Assembly (NCBI RefSeq): GCF_007097395.1
Contig: NZ_VKDC01000008.1
Coordinates: 186,001 to 250,000 of the forward strand
DNA length: 64,000 bases
Origin: Fulvivirga sp. M361
Lineage (GTDB): Bacteria; Bacteroidota; Bacteroidia; Cytophagales; Cyclobacteriaceae
Direction: 5' to 3'
The notes under the pieces are model-generated. The model was not told the origin of the DNA. It made no database searches and saw only the letters and a program-made list of their open reading frames with translations. Below, in pieces: positions 27,508 to 37,174 of the stretch (position 1 is the first letter of the stretch; every line of letters starts with the position of its first letter). Made by a program: the position numbers and the translations under genes.

Positions 27508-28494
27508 TTGGGAGGAGTGAAACGGCTACTCATTCCGGTATTGTTTTTTGCGTTAGGAGTACTTAATGCTCAGAACGCTAAAACTGCCGGTAACCCGGTA
27601 TTGGACGGGTGGTATGCGGATCCTGAGGGAGTCATTTTTGACGATCAATACTGGATCTATCCGACCTATTCGGATGCCTATGACAAACAGGTATTTATGG
27701 ATGCATTTTCATCCAAAGATCTCATCAAGTGGGTAAAGCATAAACGAATCGTTGATACTACCACCATCTCGTGGGCTGATAGTGCAATGTGGACTCCTTC
27801 TATTATCAGAAGGAACAATCGTTATTTCCTCTTCTTTGCTGCAAATGACATTCAGAACAATGAAGCTTTAGGAGGTATTGGAGTGGCTGTTGCTGACAAG
27901 CCCGAAGGGCCGTTTACAGACTACCTGGGAAAACCTCTGTTAGGAGAAATCCACAATGGAGCACAGCCCATTGATCAGTTTGTCTTTCAGGATAAAGATG
28001 GTCAGTATTATATGATCTACGGAGGCTGGAGACATTGTAATATGGTAAAGTTAAAAAATGACTTTACACGTTTTGAACCTCATCAGGACGGAAGCATTTT
28101 TAAAGAAATAACCCCTGATGGCTACGTAGAGGGTCCTTTTATGTTCATCAGGAATAACAAATATTACTTCATGTGGTCAGAAGGTGGCTGGGGTGGTCCT
28201 GATTATAAAGTGGCCTATGCTATAGCAGACTCACCTTTTGGCCCTTTTGAGCGTATAGGTATAGTACTTCAGCAAGACCCAGAGATCGCCACCGGAGCCG
28301 GACATCATTCAATGATTAAAGTGCCCGGCAAAGATGAATGGTATATAGTTTATCATAGACGTCCGTTAACAGAGACACATCATAACCATCGTGTGATCTG
28401 TATTGAAAAGATGCAATTTGATGATAACGGTTTTATAAAACCTGTTAAGATCACTTTTGAGGGGGTACAAATGAATCTCTTAGAGAAGTTATAG
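27508..28494 (+). CDS. GH43-family glycosidase
   Basis: A 328-residue exported five-bladed beta-propeller enzyme. The start is uncertain: TTG at 27508, one base after the GH92 stop, or GTG at 27517; both give the same signal peptide (RLLIPVLFFALGVLNAQ), and translation probably re-initiates after the GH92 gene. Expected GH43 residues are seen: the base Asp in GWYADPEGVIF (D38 from TTG), the pKa-modulating region in MWTPSIIRRNNRYFLFF, and the acid Glu in GYVEGPFMF. Family members include arabinofuranosidases, xylosidases and galactofuranosidases; subfamily cannot be set from reading alone. Confidence 0.88.
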   Translation: MGGVKRLLIPVLFFALGVLNAQNAKTAGNPVLDGWYADPEGVIFDDQYWIYPTYSDAYDKQVFMDAFSSKDLIKWVKHKRIVDTTTISWADSAMWTPSIIRRNNRYFLFFAANDIQNNEALGGIGVAVADKPEGPFTDYLGKPLLGEIHNGAQPIDQFVFQDKDGQYYMIYGGWRHCNMVKLKNDFTRFEPHQDGSIFKEITPDGYVEGPFMFIRNNKYYFMWSEGGWGGPDYKVAYAIADSPFGPFERIGIVLQQDPEIATGAGHHSMIKVPGKDEWYIVYHRRPLTETHHNHRVICIEKMQFDDNGFIKPVKITFEGVQMNLLEKL

Positions 28495-28700
28495 AACAGG
28501 ATGGGGACGGATGGGACAGGTACTACCCGCCGTTAGTCATCAAGAGAATGACCAAACCATGGGGGAGGTGTATATGGATGAATTAGCGTCCGGTGACTTT
28601 ACACAATGGTAGGAATATTCCGATTATATCCGGCCAGGCCTATTCGTCTCAGGAAGTCATTAGAAAACATATCAGCCATCTCATAGCTAAGCAGTCTGCT

Positions 28701-29025
28701 TCATTGGTCCACCCATTCGTCATCCTTCGTGTCTATCAATCGGGGATAATCCCATGCAGCATTTTTCCCCCAATGCAACGTAAATTCAATGTTACTGGTA
28801 ACTAAGGCTTTGATGATCTCCTTTTCATCGATTTCACGGCCCCATAGATTTCCTCTGGAGTCCCACTGAACCTCATCCATACCGATTATCACGGTCAGTG
28901 GGAATTTTGTGAATCCAATTCCAATCGAATGTTTTTTATGTATACTTTGAAACACCCGTATTAATGACCCTTGTATGATATCTCACTGCAAAATGGACCA
29001 GCCCATCCTCACACAAAATATCCCC
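28701..29025 (-). pseudogene. Decayed small gene between GH43 and SusC
   Basis: Two protein-like minus-strand frames overlap: 28936-29025 (begins GDILCEDGLVHFAVRYHTR, with no start codon) and 28701-28955 (84 codons from a GTG, ending KDDEWVDQ). The second contains well-composed sequence such as MDEVQWDSRGNLWGREID and FTLHWGKNAAWDYPRL; an ATG at 28880 would give 59 residues. The change of frame between them suggests one gene with a frameshift, or a truncated acquired gene. Family not recognised. It is opposite in strand to the PUL genes around it. Confidence 0.35.
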
Positions 29026-29184
29026 TAAAGTACCATTACGAGATTACCCCTTTTGTAAAGCGAATTTGCCCATTCGCTGAAAAAGATATTTCCGTGAAAT
29101 TTCCATTCGCATTGAAAGGAAGGCAAACCTACCCTTTCACCGCCTGATGAGGTACAAAAACAAGTTTTCACAAAACCATGTCAT

Positions 29185-32100
29185 ATGAGGCACTTTAACT
29201 TACTACTGTTTTTTATTGCCATTTCATGTTATTCCATGGCGCAGACCCTGGTCAGCGGAGTGGTAAGTGATGAGAATGGTGAGCCTTTACCGGGGGTTAC
29301 GGTCATTGAAAAAGGCACACAGAATGGCAGTATCACCAATGTTGACGGCACATATAATGTCAGAGTAGAGTCAGGAGCTACACTTATTTTTTCCTTTGTC
29401 GGGTACACCATGGAGGAAATCCAGGTCAATGGCAGGACCCGTATAGACCTGTCCATGATGTTGAGTATTGTCAGCCTGACGGAGGTGGTGGTGATCGGGT
29501 ACGGCGAGCAGAAAAAAGAAAGTGTGCTTAGCGCCATCGATCAGATCAAAAGTGAGGACATCCAGAAAGTGGGCTCTCCTAACCTGGCCAATGCACTCAG
29601 CGGCATTTCACCCGGACTGAACGTAGTGGTGGAATCCGGACAGCCGGGCGGCGAGGACGGTCAGATCTTCATACGTGGTAATTCAGACCCTCTTATTCTC
29701 GTGGACGGTGTCGAGATCGTGGGTGGTTTTTCCAATATAGACACCCGTGATGTCGAAAACATCAGTATCCTTAAGGACGGTGCGGCTACGGCGGTCTATG
29801 GGATCAGGGGGGCGAACGGTGTGATCATTATTACCACTAAAAGGGGGCAAAAAGGGAGGCCCAAAGTTACGCTTACTTCCGAATATACGATTAAGACCCC
29901 TACCACTACCCCTGACGTCCTGGGAGCGTTTGATGCACAGTCGGCCCTGAACTTGGGTATACTGAATGACCAGGCCTATAATGCAGGATATTCCAGTGCA
30001 GAAGACCTGGCCCGTTGGCGGGAAGGCGACGAACCCTACCTGTATCCGGATATAGACTGGTTTGACCTGATGATCAAAAAATCAGTGACCAGTCATAACC
30101 ATAACGTTGGTCTTCGCGGAGGGAACGATTTTGTGAAGTACTTCGCTTCAGTGGGGTATCTGGAAGAAGGGGATATCGTAAAGACTGCCAAATTCTACAA
30201 TTACGACCCGGAGTTTGATTTCAAACGTTACTCTTTCCGTGCTAATCTTGACTTCAAAATTACCAAAACTACCACCCTGAAAACCAGCGTTCACAGCCGT
30301 TTTGAAGATAAAAGTCAGCCACGGATACAAGGAGGCAGCCCGCAAAACCTGGGGCGAGTATTTGGAGGCCTGTATGCATCGGCGCCGGGAGGCGTGGTGC
30401 CACTTTATCCGGCGGAGGTCATGGAGGAGTATCCTGATGAGTTGTATCCGGGTCTAGCCGAACCCCGGTTTGGTGCAGGTGCCAATCCGTTTGCTGACCT
30501 GAATACTTTCGGGGTGGGCCGGAACTACAAAACGGTTTTTACGACAGACTTTGAGCTGAGACAAAAGCTGGATTTTTTTGTAAAAGGCCTTACCCTCGTG
30601 GGTAAATACAATTTTATTACCGACTACAGGAGTTCGGAAACTACTACCTGGAATGCAGTCTTGCATCCTCGTGTAGATGCCTATACCCTGGAAAGAGACG
30701 GGTCCTGGTTCTCATTTGAAGGCAGAAACTATGCCCGCCCGTTAGAGCACAACCTCAACAGTGAAAACCTCAACAGCAACCAGGAGAACATTTACTTCCG
30801 CGGCCAGTTGATCTATAAAAATGAGTTTGATAAGCATAGTGTCACGGGAATGGCGCTGTTCAGCCGGTTAAAAAGGACCATAGGTACCAGCTTTCCCTCA
30901 TTTAATGAAGATTGGGTAGGCCGGGCCACTTATAACTATGACTACCGCTACTTTGCAGAAGTAAGCGGTTCCTACAATGGGGATGAGACCTTTGCCCGTG
31001 GGGAAAGGTTTCAGTTCTTCCCTTCCTTCGCTGTTGGTTACAACCCGGCCAATGAAAAATTTATAAAGGAAAACATCCCCTTCCTGAACAATTTTAAGAT
31101 CAGGTATTCCTTTGGGCAAACAGGCCAGAAGACGGGCCTGAGGATAAGCAGGAACCCGGACCAGTTTGCCCGCTGGCAGTACCTTAGCTTTTTTGACTAC
31201 CTGGGGGGGAGAGAGCGAACACGCTATTACTTTGGAGAGGACTTCGACGTGCCACTCAGTGTGATCGGCGAGGACCAGATCGGAAATACTGCCCTGTCAT
31301 GGGCCATAGTGACCAAGCAGAATATAGGTATAGAGTTTGGCCTGCTGGACAGTAAAATAACCGGCAACGTCGAGTTTTTTAATGATCGGAGAGAGGATCT
31401 TATCCGCAGGCCTTCTGCCGCTGTACCGAGCTATGTAGGATCCATCGCGGCGCTTCCTTTTGCCAACCTGGACGAATCGAAAAGCCATGGGTGGGAGATA
31501 GAACTGACGTATCGTAATACCTTACCGGGTGGTTTCAAATATTCCATCGGTGGGTTTTATGGTTTTAACGAAAACCGGGTAGTAACCAGTGTGGCAGATG
31601 GGGCCGGTACCCCGGAGTATGCAAAGGCAGGTGGTAAACCTCGCGGTGTTACCTCACTGTTGCAGGCTGATGGTTACTTCCAAAACATTGATGAAGTGGT
31701 CAATTACCCCGAATTTGCCGGTAATCCGGGGTTGGGTGATTACCGTTACATCGATTACAATGCCAATGGAACCGTAATAGGTAATGAAAATGAAGACCAG
31801 GTAAGGTTTGATCTGCCTAACTCACCCAAAAATAGTTATACCTTCAGATTGTCGGCCTCCTATAAAGGAGTGTCTGTTAATGCTGCCTTTAACGGTGTGT
31901 TTGGGCATAAGGGACTCATCAGGGAAAATCTGGCATATGCACTGCCCACCGGAGAAGCTGCCGGCCGGCCGGAACAACTGGATTACTGGACACCTGATAA
32001 TCGTAATGCACCTTACCCGGCGCTTCATGCGGAAAACAATCCTAACCTGTTTGCGCCGCACACGGCAAGGGTCATAGACCTTGATTATTTCAAGTTGAGA

Positions 32101-32289
32101 AGTCTGAGTATAAGCTATGACTTCAAAATGGATAATGTGAGGAACATCAGCAATCTGACCCTTTATGCCAATGGTAATAACCTTTTCACCATTTCAGACA
32201 TCGATTTTGGCGACCCTGAAGGGAATTCTGCCGGCAGCTTGTATCCTATAGTCCGGCGTATCAACCTTGGTGTAAGGGCGTCTTTCTAA
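29185..32289 (+). CDS. SusC/RagA-type TonB-dependent transporter (pair 1)
   Basis: A 1034-residue outer-membrane transporter. Signal peptide ends near YSMAQ; a CarboxypepD_reg-like domain follows (about 22-100; VSGVVSDENGEPLPGVTVIE, YTMEEIQV), then the plug (about 110-220; LTEVVVIGYGEQKKESV, ILVDGVEIVGGFSNID, YGIRGANGVIIITTKRG) and a barrel ending in an aromatic residue (RINLGVRASF). No STN domain, so control is not through FecR; the nearby HTCS is the likely regulator. The SusD start overlaps this stop, showing tight coupling of the pair. Confidence 0.95.
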   Translation: MRHFNLLLFFIAISCYSMAQTLVSGVVSDENGEPLPGVTVIEKGTQNGSITNVDGTYNVRVESGATLIFSFVGYTMEEIQVNGRTRIDLSMMLSIVSLTEVVVIGYGEQKKESVLSAIDQIKSEDIQKVGSPNLANALSGISPGLNVVVESGQPGGEDGQIFIRGNSDPLILVDGVEIVGGFSNIDTRDVENISILKDGAATAVYGIRGANGVIIITTKRGQKGRPKVTLTSEYTIKTPTTTPDVLGAFDAQSALNLGILNDQAYNAGYSSAEDLARWREGDEPYLYPDIDWFDLMIKKSVTSHNHNVGLRGGNDFVKYFASVGYLEEGDIVKTAKFYNYDPEFDFKRYSFRANLDFKITKTTTLKTSVHSRFEDKSQPRIQGGSPQNLGRVFGGLYASAPGGVVPLYPAEVMEEYPDELYPGLAEPRFGAGANPFADLNTFGVGRNYKTVFTTDFELRQKLDFFVKGLTLVGKYNFITDYRSSETTTWNAVLHPRVDAYTLERDGSWFSFEGRNYARPLEHNLNSENLNSNQENIYFRGQLIYKNEFDKHSVTGMALFSRLKRTIGTSFPSFNEDWVGRATYNYDYRYFAEVSGSYNGDETFARGERFQFFPSFAVGYNPANEKFIKENIPFLNNFKIRYSFGQTGQKTGLRISRNPDQFARWQYLSFFDYLGGRERTRYYFGEDFDVPLSVIGEDQIGNTALSWAIVTKQNIGIEFGLLDSKITGNVEFFNDRREDLIRRPSAAVPSYVGSIAALPFANLDESKSHGWEIELTYRNTLPGGFKYSIGGFYGFNENRVVTSVADGAGTPEYAKAGGKPRGVTSLLQADGYFQNIDEVVNYPEFAGNPGLGDYRYIDYNANGTVIGNENEDQVRFDLPNSPKNSYTFRLSASYKGVSVNAAFNGVFGHKGLIRENLAYALPTGEAAGRPEQLDYWTPDNRNAPYPALHAENNPNLFAPHTARVIDLDYFKLRSLSISYDFKMDNVRNISNLTLYANGNNLFTISDIDFGDPEGNSAGSLYPIVRRINLGVRASF

Positions 32290-32306
32290 TGTTAATTTTT
32301 ACCAAT

Positions 32307-34220
32307 ATGAAAAAAATAGTTTACAGCATAGTTTTCTCTTCTTTCTGGCTGCTTTCCGGGTGTGAAGACTACCTGAACAAAGTAGAGGAATTCGAAGGGC
32401 TCCAGGAAGAAGATGTGTTTTCCGATATTCAATTGGCCAGCGATTTTCTGGATGGCGCCTATACACGACTCATTGCAGAAACCAGTGCCCGGGATCATCG
32501 CTCAGACTGGTTGCCCGGTATGACAATGTCGGACGAGGGGTACTCCGGGAGACTGGACAGGAGCCTCCCGGAGACCTTTAGTATCTATGCGCAGGGAGAT
32601 TATCTGAGCCTGATGAACAGACCCTCCAATGCGCAGACCACTCCCTATTTTGTAGACCGTTACTACCAGGGGTGGAAAGGGATACGGACGGTGAATACAT
32701 TCATCGACAAAGCAGATCAAATACAGAATAGCAGCCAGGAGGAGATTAACAGTTTGCTAGGCCAGGCTTATTTTCTGAGAGCCTATTTCTATCACCTTAT
32801 GACCAAACGCCATGGCGGGCTGGTATACCTGAAAACGAACCTTGATTTAAATGCTTCATTTGATCGCGAAAGGGACACCTATGCGAACAACGTAACCGAC
32901 ATGCTGACGGACCTGGACCTGGCGATCAACCTGCTTCCCACCTCATGGGATTCGGGCAGATATGGAAGGCCTACCAAAGGCGCTGCTATGGCCCTAAAGT
33001 CCCGGATCACCCTGTTTGCAGCCAGCCCTCTCGCTAATACATCGGGAAGCCAGGAATTATGGGAAACTGCAGCTTCGGCAGCAAGGGACATGATCGACCA
33101 CGCTAATACAACCGGCTTGTACCAGTTCACTGATGCCAGTGACGCCATTAATATGGACGTGGATCTGGGTGGGACAGATCTCCTGGTATCTGAACCTGTA
33201 CAACTCACATCCTACCGCAGTATGTTTGTAGGTGCGGGTACCGCCAAGATTATCCCGGAAGAAGTCATTCTGATGGAACTGAATCCATTGTTTGATCTGC
33301 CCAACGGCAATTTTTTGAACCCTATCCCACGTCTGAGTCTCACTGCAGGGTTTGATATTATAAAGGGCAATACGAACCCCATGAATATTGGTGCTCTGGC
33401 AGGCTTTATAGACTATTTTGAAACAAAGAACGGACTGGATATTGACGATGATCCTTCCTATGATCCCCAAAACCCTTTTATTAACAGAGACCCCAGATTT
33501 TACAATGCGATATTGTTTGACGGGGTACCCTGGCAACATACCATAGGCGCCATTAATAAGACAGGATTTGCTGACCTTGCACTGGTGAATGAAGAAGGGA
33601 AGAGGGGGCTGGACCTTCATGATCCTGCGACCCCGGCATCGCGCCTGTGGCGGGTGATGAACCTGACAGGGCTCAGAATACGGAAGTGGGTGCCCAATGG
33701 TGCCTTTTGGCAATCCGGTGCCAGTGGCTCCTGGGATTTTTACGTGAACAATATCCATTTCAGGTTGGCAGAGATATATCTCAACTACGCTGAAGCCGTC
33801 AATGAAGCTTTCGGACCTGCGGGTACTGCACCCGGTGCTTCCCTAACTGCCCTGCAGGCAGTGAACAGGGTCCGTAACCGGGTAGGTATGCCCGATGTCA
33901 ACCCGCTTTACAGTGGTTCCAGGGAAACGTTGCGGGAAAGGATCCGGGCAGAGAGGGCCGTGGAACTGTGCTTTGAAGGACATCGCTACGACGACCTGCG
34001 CCGATGGAAGATAGCACATCTGGAAGAGTATAAGAAAGTGGAATTCCTGGTTATGCGCTGGGAAGGTGGTCCTACTCCAACGTATCCGACAGGGTTCAGT
34101 TTTACAGTTGAAGAACAGGACAATCTGCGTAAGACGTTTAACGAGCGCCACTACTGGTGGCCTATTCCTTCCAGTGAAATTGCAGCCGTTCCATCCTTCA
34201 GACAAACACCCGGATGGTAG
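32307..34220 (+). CDS. SusD/RagB-type glycan-binding lipoprotein (pair 1)
   Basis: A 637-residue lipoprotein. I prefer the ATG at 32307, which gives a tidy signal (MKKIVYSIVFSSFWLLSGC); an ATG six codons earlier overlaps the SusC stop (TAATG) and may serve for coupling. The mature protein starts EDYLNKVEEFEGLQEEDVF, typical of SusD. TPR-like helices (LLGQAYFLRAYFYHLMTKRHGG) and the C-terminal RERIRAERAVELCFEGHRYDDLRRW block confirm the family. It would cap the pair 1 SusC barrel at the cell surface and bind the target glycan. Confidence 0.95.
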   Translation: MKKIVYSIVFSSFWLLSGCEDYLNKVEEFEGLQEEDVFSDIQLASDFLDGAYTRLIAETSARDHRSDWLPGMTMSDEGYSGRLDRSLPETFSIYAQGDYLSLMNRPSNAQTTPYFVDRYYQGWKGIRTVNTFIDKADQIQNSSQEEINSLLGQAYFLRAYFYHLMTKRHGGLVYLKTNLDLNASFDRERDTYANNVTDMLTDLDLAINLLPTSWDSGRYGRPTKGAAMALKSRITLFAASPLANTSGSQELWETAASAARDMIDHANTTGLYQFTDASDAINMDVDLGGTDLLVSEPVQLTSYRSMFVGAGTAKIIPEEVILMELNPLFDLPNGNFLNPIPRLSLTAGFDIIKGNTNPMNIGALAGFIDYFETKNGLDIDDDPSYDPQNPFINRDPRFYNAILFDGVPWQHTIGAINKTGFADLALVNEEGKRGLDLHDPATPASRLWRVMNLTGLRIRKWVPNGAFWQSGASGSWDFYVNNIHFRLAEIYLNYAEAVNEAFGPAGTAPGASLTALQAVNRVRNRVGMPDVNPLYSGSRETLRERIRAERAVELCFEGHRYDDLRRWKIAHLEEYKKVEFLVMRWEGGPTPTYPTGFSFTVEEQDNLRKTFNERHYWWPIPSSEIAAVPSFRQTPGW

Positions 34221-34266
34221 ATCAGACAAGTGAACAGTATATCAATGTTACTATAAATAGTCATAC

Positions 34267-37149
34267 ATGAGGTTGAATTTTACACAAATAAGCATCTGCA
34301 TCTCTGCGATATGTTTCAGTATGTTTATGCAGGGCAATACATATGGACAGGGAAAGAAAAATAAGGAAAATGTGCCAGGTATCGCTCTGGCTTCCTCCCA
34401 TGCGTACTCTGGAGATCCTGTGCACGTGCCTGCCGCGGACCGAGCCCAGGTGCAGGACTCTTCACGGTTTGGAGGAACTGGCGGCGACAGGGTTTTGAAA
34501 ACACCTTTTGGTACGTTTAATCTTAGCCAGACCACAGGCTCCGTATTCAGAGTGTCTGGCGACGAGCTGAGAAAAACACCGGGAAACAACCTGTCGGAAG
34601 CACTGAGGGGCCGGGTGCCTGGATTACGGATCACACGGGGTACCAATACTCCCGGCAGTGACGGGGGGTATTCGTATATTCTCAATGGAGGCACCCCATT
34701 CATCCTGATCGATGGACAGCCGAGAGGACTTCAGGTAGACCTGCGTGAGGTGAAGGAAGTGCTGGTACTGAGTGATGCTACTTTTAACTCCCTGATGGGT
34801 ATCCTTGGCGATAATGGACTTATCTATGTGGTCACTAAAAGTGGTAATACGGAAAAAGCTGTAGTAGAGGTAAACTATCAGCACGGCGTCAATCAGCCTA
34901 CCCGTTTACCGGAGCTTTTGAATGCGTATGAATATGCCACTGTTATTAACCGGGCGGCCAGCAACGATGGTTTTGGGAATATTTACAGTCAGGAAGAATT
35001 GGATGCCTGGCGGAATGGTGCTGCCGACCCGGTCCTTCTTCCGGATGTGGACCACATGGATGAATTTGTTAAAAGCTCGACCCCATCAAATTTTGCCTCA
35101 CTGGGCGTTTTTGGAGGTACAGATAATACCGTATATAGTGCATTTGTGGGTTATAGTGACTGGAAGGGATTGGAGCGTGTAGGCCGTCGGATCAATGGCC
35201 GGGACATAACCTTCCGCACAAAGATCAGGGCGAGACTGAGTGACCTTATTTCCACGCACGCCAGTGTCTACGGCCAGTTTGGTGAGAATGAGCGCCCTGT
35301 TATAGGCGCCGACCAGATGTTCCAGTGGATCACTACTACGCCTGCCAATGCATTCCCTCTTACGTTTGGTGATACCACGTACATTGTGAACAATCAATTC
35401 AAGACCAACGTACTGTCGGAACTGAAGGCCGGGGGTATCCGCACGGATTATGACGCCAATATGTTTTTCGACTTTGGGTTTGATTTTGATTTCAGCGAGT
35501 CTGTGCCCGGGTTGAATTATCAGACCTACCTGCTGCTACGGACTTTTAATTCCCAGTCTTTGCAGGCTAACAATACGCCAGGTACCTACACTTTGGAAAC
35601 CCTTACCGATCAAAATGGGGACGATTCTCTCGCATTGAGGGTAAATACCGTAGAGTTCAGACAACTGGATGTGGGCAGAACCAGCTCCGGCGTAGCAAGG
35701 AATTTTACCTATGGCGGAAATCTTAGCTATTCCGGATCCTTTGGTTCAGACAAGCTAAATATCAATTTAAGTCACCTGCTTTACTATGTTCCTACGCGCT
35801 CTTCCAGCCAACCGGATGTTCGTAATCTGACTTTCAACCTGAATGCTTCCTATGCTTACCGGGATAAATACATTCTATTTGCCAATCTGAACTCAAGCAG
35901 TAGTTCTAAATTCATTGGAGATAACAGGACGAGGATGTTTCCCAGCTTTGGCGTGGCATGGGTAGCATCGGAGGAAAGTTTCCTGGAGGACAGTAAGGTG
36001 ATTGATTTCCTCAAGTTCCGCGGATCGTTTGGTCAGATCGGCACCGAATACACGGCATCCACGTTTCTTTACCTCGATACATGGGCAGGTGGCCGGAACA
36101 ACAGTACTCTTTATACAGGAATAGCTGATACGCGGCAAAATGAATTTGGATTCAGGGTCAGCCAGATTGGCAATCCGGACATCGACTGGGTTACCTATGA
36201 TCAGCTTTTTGCAGGGATGGATGTAAGACTTCTTGGCAGGCTTTCACTCGCACTGAACTATTTCAATATCTCTATCAATGATCAGGTGATACAGGCCGGA
36301 ACGCTGTTTTCCGATGCTTTGGGTAACGATGCCTACCTTCCGTTCATTAACTATACAAAAAGAAAGAGTGAAGGATTAAATGCCGCCCTTACCTATGATG
36401 CACAGCGAGGTGATTTAAAATACTATGCCGGTATCAACGTGGGATACAATAAAAAGACGTTGAAAAAGGTGGCAGAGGTACAGCATCCGGATACTTACCG
36501 CCTTACGGTGGGACGTCCCGACGATATGATTATGGGTTTCGAAAGTGATGGGCTCTTTACAGCTGAAAATATTGCTGATGCCCTGCCCCAGTTTGGAGAT
36601 GTGCAGGTCGGTGATATTCGGTATGTGGACCAAAATGGTGACAACGTTATTGACGTCCGGGACCAGGTAGAGATCGGGAATAACAGCCCCAGAGTGAATT
36701 ATGGTATAAGCCTGGGAGCAAGTTATCGCGGTTTTAACCTTGACGTAGTGGGCTCGGGGACCGCCGGCTATGATATCGACCTATCAGATATTTCCTATTA
36801 CAGGCATTCAGGACTGGGCACTTATTATGGCAGTGTGAACAAAGATCTGCCCAACGGAAATGCTAACCCAAGGTTGAGCGCTACGGTCAATGATAATAAT
36901 TTCCGTACCTCCGATTATTGGCTGGTAAAAGGTAATTACTTCCGGATCTCTTTTGCAGAACTGGGGTATTCGCTGCCCGGGTCGTTGATATCCGGGATCC
37001 GGGTGGACAATGTCAAGGTATTTCTCAGGGGCAGTAACCTCGCACTTTTCAGTAAAATGAAAGGGCTGGACCCTGAAGATACACGGTCCGGTTTATTCGA
37101 GTATCCCATGATGAGGAATTTCACCCTCGGGGCTTCCATCAGTTTTTAA
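34267..37149 (+). CDS. Divergent SusC-type TonB-dependent transporter without N-terminal regulatory domain (pair 2)
   Basis: A 960-residue protein with signal peptide (MRLNFTQISICISAICFSMF). Unlike pair 1, there is no CarboxypepD_reg-like domain: a low-complexity linker (about 28-80) leads straight into the plug (about 85-200; VFRVSGDELRKTPGNNLSEA, FILIDGQPRGLQVDL, LGDNGLIYVVTKSG). The barrel ends FTLGASISF. The plug is diverged but has the normal order of elements. With the SusD at 37175 it makes a second complete transport pair in tandem, perhaps for a second size or branch form of the same glycan. Confidence 0.92.
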   Translation: MRLNFTQISICISAICFSMFMQGNTYGQGKKNKENVPGIALASSHAYSGDPVHVPAADRAQVQDSSRFGGTGGDRVLKTPFGTFNLSQTTGSVFRVSGDELRKTPGNNLSEALRGRVPGLRITRGTNTPGSDGGYSYILNGGTPFILIDGQPRGLQVDLREVKEVLVLSDATFNSLMGILGDNGLIYVVTKSGNTEKAVVEVNYQHGVNQPTRLPELLNAYEYATVINRAASNDGFGNIYSQEELDAWRNGAADPVLLPDVDHMDEFVKSSTPSNFASLGVFGGTDNTVYSAFVGYSDWKGLERVGRRINGRDITFRTKIRARLSDLISTHASVYGQFGENERPVIGADQMFQWITTTPANAFPLTFGDTTYIVNNQFKTNVLSELKAGGIRTDYDANMFFDFGFDFDFSESVPGLNYQTYLLLRTFNSQSLQANNTPGTYTLETLTDQNGDDSLALRVNTVEFRQLDVGRTSSGVARNFTYGGNLSYSGSFGSDKLNINLSHLLYYVPTRSSSQPDVRNLTFNLNASYAYRDKYILFANLNSSSSSKFIGDNRTRMFPSFGVAWVASEESFLEDSKVIDFLKFRGSFGQIGTEYTASTFLYLDTWAGGRNNSTLYTGIADTRQNEFGFRVSQIGNPDIDWVTYDQLFAGMDVRLLGRLSLALNYFNISINDQVIQAGTLFSDALGNDAYLPFINYTKRKSEGLNAALTYDAQRGDLKYYAGINVGYNKKTLKKVAEVQHPDTYRLTVGRPDDMIMGFESDGLFTAENIADALPQFGDVQVGDIRYVDQNGDNVIDVRDQVEIGNNSPRVNYGISLGASYRGFNLDVVGSGTAGYDIDLSDISYYRHSGLGTYYGSVNKDLPNGNANPRLSATVNDNNFRTSDYWLVKGNYFRISFAELGYSLPGSLISGIRVDNVKVFLRGSNLALFSKMKGLDPEDTRSGLFEYPMMRNFTLGASISF

Positions 37150-37174
37150 CATAACATCGCTAAATCGTATCTAT

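Noticed and set aside
33057-33758. 233-codon minus-strand open frame
   Set aside because: Antisense to the pair 1 SusD gene, with no start signal or recognisable domain.
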